A stretch of 64,000 bases of DNA. It comes from Macrolepiota albuminosa (lineage: Eukaryota; Basidiomycota; Agaricomycetes; Agaricales; Agaricaceae). The stretch is from assembly GCA_027475525.1 (NCBI GenBank), contig JAMWFC010000041.1, positions 186,001 to 250,000 on the forward strand, written 5' to 3'. Below, in pieces: positions 55,536 through 64,000 of this stretch; within the stretch, counting starts at the first letter, position 1; every line of letters begins with the position of its first letter. The notes under the pieces were generated by a model. That model was given only the letters and a program-made list of their open reading frames with translations, did no database searches and was not told the origin of the DNA. The position numbers and the translations under genes were made by a program.

Positions 55536-57000
55536 GGATGTTAGCCCCTGGGGCCCCTTTTGGGGCGTCCTCAGGAAAGTGCACATTGAGGTATGCATGC
55601 CCTTCCAGATGCTTACCCTGATAATTCTTTCAGAGTTGCGAGGCCTTAGCCTCAGTGGGGCGTGTACTGAAGAAACATCTTCATAGGAGAGGATGTTCTG
55701 CCCTAGGCCAGCTTCCTGGCTGAAAACAACAATGCTTGACTGAGTCAAGCAGAAGGGCACGTCTTCCACTTCTTGCTGATGTGCCTTTTTGCTGGAGTCA
55801 GTGTCCCAACTCAAAGATGTAGTCTGCTGCTTACAAGCAGCCAATAGGGCAAGGAAATCAGTTTTGTGCTGAGCATACATGTAATCCATGTCGTCCATCA
55901 TCTGGCTGATGAGGACAATGGCCTCTGCATCATGGAAGAATGATGACTCTGCAGGTACATTGTACCCATTGTCCCCCAGGCATTGGAGGAGAGTAGCCAG
56001 GACTAAGTCCTGGTTGAGACTTGGCTTGACAGCCCATGCTTTTTCTTTATCACGTTGAGGACGTGATTCTTCTTCTAAGCTGGGCTCAGATTGGTGCAGC
56101 ATCTCCAGCTGCTGTAACAAGGAGAGCCTGGCCAGGCTCTCTGTCAGTGCATTGGCCAGAGATTTACTGCTTTGTTCTGTATTGAGAGCTTCTGTGCTCT
56201 CACTGGCAGTCTTTGCCATTATAAGAGATGACCTCCACCCCTCGGAATGGTCGGCCAGCAATGTGGCCACCTGGGAAGTTGATTTTCCTCCCTCAGTGGA
56301 CGTCTCATACAAGGCACCATACTGGGGCATCATACCTCAAGCTCCCATCCAAGCTGGGGAGTACGGCATCATTACAGGCACACCATCCATGCCAGGGTAG
56401 TGCACCGGAGCAGTGAACTGGGGCAAAGGATGTGCCCCCATTGCCCCCTTGCCATTATGGAGGCAAGCTTCCCCTATCCTGGTGCTGATTGGGGGCTGAA
56501 TAGCCTCTCATATGGGTGTTGCTGAAATTGGCCCTCAGCATAGTGTAGCGCATAAGTGCCTGCTACTGGTTGTTGGGGCTGATTATAGGTGCGTTTTGGG
56601 GCATAAAGTTGCCTTGCATGAGTTGGTGTGGCTGATAGCCACTGATCACCAGCTGCTGCGGCAGGTAGCCTGCCACTGGTTGTTGCTGCTGCTGTGGAAA
56701 GCCCACAGCCTGTTGTGATTGTCCCCACTGAGGTGCATTTTGGGTCAGTGGGGGAGCCATCTGTCCCCCCTTCAGCCGATGGTAAGACCAACAGCACAAA
56801 CTCAAGCTGGTGCTGCTGCTGCTGCTGCTGCTGATTATCCTGGTCCATGGGCAATGTGTCCATAGTTGCAGAAAGAAAGGAAAAAAAAAGAAATTTCAAA
56901 TTTTAGACATGTCTCAGCCACAGCTGCTGACCAACTCAGCCAAGCCACGATCAGCACTGCCAATCAAATTAAGTGCTGGCATGCTTATCTAACTGATATG
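55536..57000 (-). pseudogene. Gag-like region of E4, Gln-rich
   Basis: On the minus strand, 56899-56474 is Gln/Pro-rich (a CTG/CAG microsatellite at about 56811-56832 encodes poly-Gln; QWGQSQQAVGF and YLPQQLVISGYQPH in the neighbouring frame). 56333-55500 reads SKSLANALTESLARLSLLQQ and LAACKQQTTSLSWDTD, helical. This order before RNase H/integrase suggests a decayed gag, but no knuckle is seen. Confidence 0.45.
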
Positions 57001-57493
57001 AGCACTTAACACTCTTCAACTCCAAGTAATGGTCAAGTGCTGCCAGCTTGGAGCAATGGGAGTATGGCTCCCATGTTGTGTTCCTGAGGGACCATTGTAC
57101 CTCAAACTTGAGTATATTCTGCTCAGTCCACCAGTGCCCTATGATGCACTCAACAAACTATTTGTCATTGTCTCATGCCCCAAAGTCATAGGGGCCTGGG
57201 GTTGTCCTGTTAGGGAATTATGCATTGTCTGACACGCTATATGGTTGCAACAGTGACACATGGAACTTTGGAACAATTCATTGTTCCTGTAATGCCTAAG
57301 GCAGCTCCAGCACATAGTTGGAGATACTTGGCTCTGCGTCTAGCATGCAGTATGGGCCTATCTATTTTGGGCATAGTTTACTAGCCCGTCTCTTTGGAAG
57401 CCTCAGGTTATGTGTTGACAGATAGACCAATGCTTCTACTGATATTGGCAGGTCCATTTGCCTGTGGTGATTGACATTCTTTGCCTGAAAGAC
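57001..57493. other. E4-derived sequence without supported gene
   Basis: A short plus frame at 57029-57232 and a decayed minus integrase tail (matching 53729-53959) near 57330-57440. Nothing else is recognised. Confidence 0.4.
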
Positions 57494-58189
57494 TCACGTC
57501 TCAATGATGGTGTCATGCGCCGCTGCAATATTCTCCAGAGCCTGCCTGGCAAACTTGATTATGCTCTGGTGGGCCACTACATCTGCACAAATTTCATGCA
57601 GCATGGAGGGCAAGTACCCTCCATTGAGCTCAAAGGGCACATACTCTGTTGTTTCTGAGATACTCACATTAATTGCAAACTCAGTAAGTGGGCACCAGTC
57701 CACCCAGTCACATTGATCAGAATGAACGACTGCCCTCAGGATCTGGCCTATACTGTGGTTGGCCCACTCAGTCTGCCCATTCATCTGAGGATGGAATAAA
57801 GTCGACATAAGGAGTCTAGCTCCTAACAGCTTGTGGAGTTCCCTCCACCATTGTGACATGAACTTTGAGTCATGGTCGCTCATGATGGTACTAGGCAGCC
57901 CATGTAGCCTAACAATCTTCCTGAGGTAGATCCATGACAGCTCCTTAGCCATCAGTGTAGTTCACACCAGTATAAGGTGCACCATGCTCATCATGCGGCA
58001 TATCATCACCCAGAGGTAATTGAATCCTCTAGACTCAGAAAAGAGACCTACAAAGTCCATTCCAATAGAATTCCAAGGTTTTACCAGCACAGATAGCTGG
58101 TGTAGCTTCCTGGCAGGAGATTCAGGGGGCAACTTCGTCCTCTGACATGCTATGCATGATGTGCAGAACTTGGTAACCTCTTGGGCCAT
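57494..58189 (-). pseudogene. E4 integrase, copy 2
   Basis: CTSCIACQRTKLPPESPA, IGMDFVGLFSESRGFNYLW, STIMSDHDSKFMSQWWRE and FHPQMNGQTEWANHSI: the DDE triad is complete here, unlike copy 1. The frame is interrupted near 57955-57962. Followed on the minus side by DWCPLTEFAINVSISE. Confidence 0.8.
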
Positions 58190-59307
58190 ACGTGGCTACC
58201 AATATCATCTACAAATGTATTCTAACATCTGTGCAGCACTGAAGTGCCCCACCAGTGCATGGGCCTGGTCCAGCACTTGCATCACAATAGTTCATGTATG
58301 GGGAAGGCAGACCACTGCCACTCCTTGACAGTTTTCCGTCATGATTAGTCTGCCAGGCCCCTGCCTGAAACAAGGGTGGTCATTGGGATTGGTGACTATC
58401 TCAGTGAAGAGAGAGTCATGTCCATACTCCTGCACCACTTTCATGTGGAAGTTGTCATTGCCTAGGCTAGGGGGCTGCGACAAAAGCAATTCACCTTCTA
58501 GCATCTCAGCCAGAGTAAAGGGTCTATTGGGGCACTTAGGTTCCATGACTTCATGCTCCTTGAGCAGCTGGGTGGCTACTTCCTGCTTTTCATGCTGCTC
58601 CCTAAGGCATGTACTTTGCCTCTGTTCATCATTGCACATTGCGTGTATGTCCAGGACATGCTCCCTAATCTCCTGATACTGGTGAAAAGGTAGATCCTCC
58701 CCATCTGGGTTTATGCAGCAGTCTGTCTGCACATACTCATGAGGCTCATGAGCCTCCCCAATTACATCACTCTCAAAGTAGCGAGACAAGCAGTCTGCCA
58801 CCTTATTGAGTTCACCTTTAACATAGGTGATGTCGAACTGGTATCTCAACATGTAGTCAATCCAACGTCGCTGACATGGCGACAGGTTCACCTGAGTTTT
58901 GAAGAACTCAAGCGCCTTGTAATCAGTTATGATATGGATGGGGTATCCTATCAGCTTATCCTCCCACTTGAGGAGAACCTCAAGTATAGCTAGGGTCTCT
59001 AGCTAATGCACAGCATAGTTTTGCTGGGCAGTCATGAACTTTTTTGACATGAACCCTGCTGGGCAGCAAGTCTGCTAGCTACTTCCCTGGCCATACATGG
59101 CCTCGACACCTGTTTTAAACACATTGCAAATAAGCCAAATAGGCTCATCCCATCTAGGGTTGATTGGTTAAATAACCAGAGTCTTTGTACAAATCTGTTT
59201 GACCATTTTGAAGCACTGCTGGTGCAGCAGCCTTCAGTTGAACGGTGACCTGTTCTGCGTCATGGCCATAAGTGGCCCAGTATAGGCAATGACATCGGGC
59301 AAGAAGC
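58190..59307 (-). pseudogene. E4 RNase H and linker
   Basis: SPCQRRWIDYMLRYQFDITY and VKGELNKVADCLSRYFES (end of RNase H), then the linker LAEMLEGELLLSQPPSLGN. Upstream pieces to 59300 carry the RNase H start with several stops. It is cut at 59308 by a solo LTR. Confidence 0.75.
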
Positions 59308-59828
59308 TGTCAGGGGACTCCTCATTTCTTCCTTTTCTCACTTCTTATTCCTTCACTCTCCCTTCATTCATTCTCTTATTTCTTCTGACATTATTTCATT
59401 TTACTGTTTCTATTCTTTCAATACTATCTGTTAGTACTACTCTCAGCCCTTGAGGTGCTCTGGTTCTTTAGCTACCATTCAGACAAGTGTGGGCCCTTCA
59501 GCACTGCTTCCAGACTGCTTATATAAGCTGGAGCTTGCCTTTCTGACTTTTTTAAAGTCTGGAGTTTTCCTGCCTTGTTTGCACAGTTGTTTGGTTAGTC
59601 AATTTTTGAGTTTTTAAGGTTTTGTTGTACTGTACAGTTGTTTTCCATGCTTCAGAAGCCCCAGAAGCATCCAACCTGGCATAGGAAATCCCTAGACTTG
59701 TTATCTTTGGATTTCCCTCTGCCAGATGAGTAGTTATTATGATATTGTCAGTACATACTCAAATACACTTTGAATTTCCCTCTGCCAGCTGTGTGACTGA
59801 GCCACAGCCTCTAGAGGTCACCCTTACA
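59308..59828 (-). repeat. Solo LTR of family A inserted in E4 RT
   Basis: 521 bp, same orientation as the LTR at 27956. Flanks GAAGC (59303-59307) and AAAGC (59829-59833) fit a 5-bp target duplication with one later change. E4 coding sequence continues on both sides. Confidence 0.88.
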
Positions 59829-61039
59829 AAAGCTTGATATGTAGTTGACAAGCCAAACAAATTGTTAGATGTCATTGTAGTTTCATGGTGTGTGCCACTC
59901 CCAAATGTGGTCAAGCTTGTCCTGATTGGAGTGTATATTCTGCTCATCAATGACATGCCCTAAGCAGTCTATATTCTGAGCGTAAAGCTCACATTTTTTC
60001 CACTTCAAGTACAACTTGTACTTGCATAGTCATTCAAATACAACTCTGAGGTGCTGCTCATGTTCCTCCATGGAATCTGAATAGATGAATATATCATCTA
60101 AGTAGATGTGCATAAAGTGTCCTATCACGTCTCAAAAAATAGAGGTCATTAGCCTCTGAAAGGTTGCAAAGGCATTATAGTCCCCAATCTGCATTATGTT
60201 GCTCGTGAATGTGCCCATGATCAATGTAAATATAGTCTTGGATACATCTTTGGTGCAAATGCGCACCTGCTCATAGGCATCTGTAAGGTCAATTTTTGAG
60301 CAATACTTCGCTCATGCCATGTCTTCCTAGTAAAGGAGTTACATCGTATTATCATTGCACTGACATGCATCAAGAGCCATTTGAAGGCTTGTGTCCTTCT
60401 TTGGGATGCACAATAATGGTGCAGCCTGAGCAGTGGTGCATGGTGACCACCACTGAGCATTCAAATAGCAATTAGTTTTATCACGTAATTGCTCCTGGAG
60501 TGCATATGGACAGCATGGCAAGTGATACTTGTATTGCTTGCTCTTGTCTATGAGATTAATCTCATATTTCACTTCCTGCCATGGCAGGAGCTCCTTCTTG
60601 GTCCCATTAACCATATCAGCAAATTCTTCTTGCCATTGCTGATGCAACCAAGGTATATCTTCCTCATGAAGGCTTGTTGCCTTCTGTTTCCCCTTCAGAT
60701 GCACCAGAGGAACTACCTCCACCATATCTGATGGTGGCTGAGGCTGCGGTGCATATTGCTTGTACATTGCGAGTATTCAAGTAACACTGTTATTGGATAT
60801 TTGCAGTCTCAGCAGGGAATGCACTGCTGCTGCCTTACGAGCCATGAGGCTTTTTCCCTTGCATATGAGTGAATACGCTACAGACACTTTGTCTGATGCT
60901 GGCTGGCAATATGCTGGCATGACGGTTGTCCATTGCTGGTGCACATTTTGTGCACATGTGGCTGCAATCAGTTTGTTCTACTCCTGCAGCATTTGAGGAT
61001 CATATGCCCAGTCGTACTCAGAAAGGGGAGCTGGTCGCT
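59829..61039 (-). pseudogene. E4 reverse transcriptase, N-terminal and palm part
   Basis: On the minus strand: PWQEVKYEINLIDKSKQYKY, PYALQEQLRDKTNCYLNAQW, PLLCIPKKDTSLQMALDACQ, then a broken palm with DDIFIYS-like sequence near 60090 and CELYAQNI-LGHVIDE toward the LTR at 59828. Many stops; a dead copy. Confidence 0.7.
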
Positions 61040-61273
61040 TGTAGCGTAGTCCGCTATGTGGCGTTGGCCACATAGCTTTACTTACTGTAGAATAGTTTAT
61101 ATTATATTATATTTATTATAATATAATATTAGTTTACATTATTATAAATAGTTTTACCAGCTGCTTACAAAGCAGCTTACTTTTGTGTATACTACATTGT
61201 CAATAGACTGGTCTGGTCTGATTCAGTGTCGTGTGTGCACACTAAGCTCTCTAAACTTCGTAACTTCGTTACA
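61040..61273 (+). repeat. LTR of E5 (about 234 bp)
   Basis: Begins TGTAGCGTAGTCCGC and ends CGTTACA, with a TTATATTATATT promoter-like AT block. It stands directly before a plus-strand gag. A truncated relative lies at 50967. The second LTR is outside the window. Confidence 0.65.
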
Positions 61274-61385
61274 TTTTTTTGAATCCGCCAGCTAGGATCT
61301 ATTGCCTAGCATCCGACGTCAGTCGCTGAGTTTGTTGACAGAACTCTATCAGCTTCTCGAGCTTCTTGCACAGCCACACCGTGCA

Positions 61386-63941
61386 AATTTCAAACAGGGG
61401 ATCGATGAGTAATTCCATACCTGCAGCGCCCACTGACGGCGGGCGAAATGCCCACGACCTACGGGGAGACCCAGCAGACACCCAGGACGCGTCAGCGTCC
61501 AATGCGGGTCAGGTAAGACCCAAGGCTCGAGACCGAGGTCAGAGTACCGACCTGGCCGGGAATGAGAGCGAGGCCCGGAGAGCTGAAAGCTCACAGCAGG
61601 ACGGTCCGCAACGCCTCCAGGACAAGATGCCTGGGGGATTAACGCCCCCAGTTATGCAGCTGCCAGGAGGGCCGCGACGGTCTAGCTGATTGGCTTCCAA
61701 AGGACCTTCGCAGGACGGCCGACAGTCAACCGGCGCCTATGGCGTCCCAGGAGATGCCGAGTTGTCAGTACGGCTGGGAGAGCCCTCCCTGCGAGCCGGA
61801 GCAGTGGGACCAGGCGGTCCACAGCGGGCCCAATGCCTTCTAAAGTAGCGGAAGCCTGCTTAGAAGAGGTACCGGAGGAGGCTGCAAGGCCTGAAGGATA
61901 CAGCGCGGAAGATCGATTTCCGCGCACACCAGCAGTGGAGGAAGCTCCGGAGGTTGTAGAGCTTCCAGAGGAGGTGATGGAGTCGTCAAGTGACGACGAC
62001 GCCGGAGCAGAGGAACAGCGGCTGAAAACCGCGTACACCGTGCGCTTGCGGGTGTTCTGGGACTTGCACCCAGAGGTGATGAAATACACCACCCAAGCGC
62101 AACTCGAGCGCTACGTGTCAGCCCATATAGTAGCACTTAGGCAACAAGGGCATGAAGTGCCCAATGTATTCAGTACAAAATATACTGATTTAATGGTGAG
62201 AGTGCTCACGATGGAGCTGCAAATGTATGTGCAGCGGAAGGCCACACGGCAATCGGAGGTCTCAACCCCCTGGAGCCACACGTCCGAGGAATGCTCGGCA
62301 TGATGCAATCAAGACGTTGGAATCAGGCTAGTGGGGGCACTAGCACGGGCGCAAGAAGTGCCCGAAGTAAGACCGGTGAGTACTTTTTATACTCCAGCAG
62401 GACAAGAGTGGCGTGAGGAGCCCCCACACATGCGTAACCATGACCATAGGACAGATATGTCAGGTCCGGATGGGCACGATAGTACCGTGCTCAAGGTGGA
62501 AAGCGAGGCATCTGTGATGCCGTGTGTGCCCATGGCTGAAATGTTGAGCGACAGAGTCACGTATCAACGTATGCGCAATGGTGACCTCAGGACTAAGGGA
62601 CAGTCCCTGATCGACGATCAGGGCATTGTATTTGAGGGCACTAAGCCCATTGATGAGATGCGTCGTCAATTCATCACGCAGGGTCAGGAGAATCAAGCTT
62701 CTCCAGTTCCAGGGCAGCGCAACGATCATGATCGAGGAGACTTCCTCAATTGAGATGGCGCCATGAGACGTGATGTCCCTGGTAATGGCTGGGATGACGG
62801 CTCTAGGTCGATTCCTTGAGACGAGGGCAATTATGCCCACAGTCAAGGAGGCTTGGGACGTCCTCCGCAAGGTGGACGAGGGAAGTCACTTCCCCATGCC
62901 GCTGATTTGGCGACTAAATCCCCGGGTCAGCGGGAGGCCATTCGAATGCATTGTGAAGCCATGCACGATTGCCTGCATCGAGTAGTCGATGATGCCCTGG
63001 GCGTAACCTTATGGTTACCAGACGAAGTAAAGCTGCATAAAGCAGACAGTAGGCACATTCACGCCTATACAGGCGCGTCCAAGTTCAGCGACCTGGAAGA
63101 TTGGGCGATGGATGTATGCACCCATCTTGCCATGTGCTTATATGGAGGCGACCGTATGGAACAAGAATGAATCTTCGTTCTTCCTGAGTTCTTGGCCGGA
63201 GAGGCCATGGGATGGTTTTGACGGGCAGTACTGCACGTCAACCGTGTCCAATATGACTGGACATTTAAAGGAGTCCTTACAGGACTATACGATCGATTCG
63301 TACACCCCTCAACGCTCCAGGACGCAAGGCGGGACTTCCAGTCCGCCAAGTACACTGAGAAGTTGGGGGTACAAGGGTTCTATGATACCCTTAATGACCA
63401 TGCCCAGAACATGGCAGTATACCCGGACGGGTATACAATGCTTGAAACGTTCTTGGATGGCATTCCAGCGGACATGCGCCGCTATTTGATATGTGAGGAC
63501 AGATTGTCTCCAGAAGTCAACAATGTGGAAGAATTTGTGGCATATGCCATCTGGTATGAGCAGTCTCTGAAGACTGCTAACCACTACGAACATCGGAGTG
63601 GACACAAAGGGGGACCCAGGCGACTACCGCCTGGTGGGACACCCTCATGGGGTCAGCATGTGGAGACCTTCTTGGCCAAAAAGGCCGACTTGGACCGTGA
63701 CCGCAACACGTGGTTTGTTGTACACAGAACCCCTGCTGCGAACCGAGGGCGGAGCCGCCCACGCCCAGAGCGGGCGCTGGATGGAGAACGTCCTAAACCA
63801 AGGCCGAACTTCAAGCCGGCCAACCCACCAGGTCAGACAGGGACTTGTTTCGCGTGTGGCCAACCAGGCCACTACGCTACCAACTGCCCCGCAAAGCCAG
63901 GAGCCCCGAGGAAGGGGTATACACCCCACGCCCACCTTTGA
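61386..63941 (+). pseudogene. E5 gag with CCHC zinc knuckle
   Basis: Start near 61404 (MSNSIPAAPTDGGRNAHDLR). Pieces follow in changing frames: acidic VVELPEEVMESSSDDDAGAE; LRVFWDLHPEVMKYTTQAQL; DEVKLHKADSRHIHAYTGAS; a capsid-like TLQDARRDFQSAKYTEKLG, NMAVYPDGYTMLETFLDGIP and SPEVNNVEEFVAYAIWYEQS; and the knuckle CFACGQPGHYATNC (63846-63897), preceded by a basic Arg/Pro stretch. TGA stops occur after MEQE and MGWF and after DFLN. Gag packages the element RNA. Confidence 0.75.
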
Positions 63942-64000
63942 GCTGCACATACTGCAGCAACTGCCCCGCAAAGCCAGGAGCCCCGAGGAAGGGGTATACA
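63891..64000. repeat. 67-bp tandem duplication at the window edge
   Basis: CAACTGCCCCGCAAAGCC at 63891 recurs at 63958 and the match continues to the last base, so the full unit cannot be measured. It breaks the gag frame right after the zinc knuckle. Confidence 0.8.

Larger units (their letters stand above)
61040..64000 (+). mobile_element. E5: Ty3/gypsy element, 5' part, runs off the window
   Basis: A short LTR followed by a plus-strand gag ending in a zinc knuckle at the window edge. Protease and pol should follow outside. Stops in gag mark this copy as decayed. Confidence 0.75.

Overview
The window looks like nuclear DNA of a mushroom-forming basidiomycete (Agaricomycetes). The supporting signs are very short GT-AG introns (about 49-59 nt), several introns per gene, housekeeping genes with clear fungal homologues, and a dense field of Ty3/gypsy LTR retrotransposons. 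No bacterial operon logic is visible.

Layout. From 1 to about 26.6 kb the window is gene-bearing. It holds a class I histone deacetylase (894-2947, +), a doubtful small gene (3283-3837, -), a P-loop NTPase/nuclease-like effector gene (5400-8498, +), a decayed TAF4 copy (about 9540-10240, -) and a second, intact-looking paralogue of the NTPase/nuclease gene (11872-14493, -). These are followed by a mitochondrial-type methionine aminopeptidase (15318-16714, -), the giant inner-ring nucleoporin NUP192 (16873-23211, -), a divergent short-chain dehydrogenase (23695-24753, +) and a BTB-domain protein (24958-26606, -).

From about 27.9 kb to the end the window is almost entirely mobile DNA. E1 is a decayed Ty3/gypsy chromovirus on the minus strand (27956 to about 35050). 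E2 is a young Ty3/gypsy element with two 947-bp LTRs (36489-46791). It carries gag-pol on the minus strand and a spliced extra gene on the opposite strand. After it come a cluster of tRNA-like repeats (46.8-47.95 kb), a convergent pair of decayed ORFs of a kind I associate with repeats (48.1-50.95 kb), nested solo LTRs, a rearranged third Ty3/gypsy family E4 (51.1-61.0 kb), and the LTR and gag of a fourth element, E5 (61040 to the end).

Two window-wide signals matter most for a user. First, at least eight perfect tandem duplications share exactly the same period, 77 bp, in unrelated sequence. Where they fall in coding sequence, deleting one copy restores the frame (NUP192 and E2 gag-pol). In the E2 left-hand LTR copy, removing two of them makes both LTRs exactly 947 bp. 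I read these as assembly overlaps, not biology. Second, the premature stops I could place inside E2 pol are all TGA at likely Arg (CGA) codons, the mark of CpG decay.

The most interesting biology is the pair of diverged P-loop NTPase plus PD-(D/E)XK-like proteins (Crinkler/RHS-like architecture), one with its nuclease residues lost, and the antisense spliced gene riding inside the E2 retrotransposon. All family assignments come from reading the sequence and from memory of the families; no searches were run.
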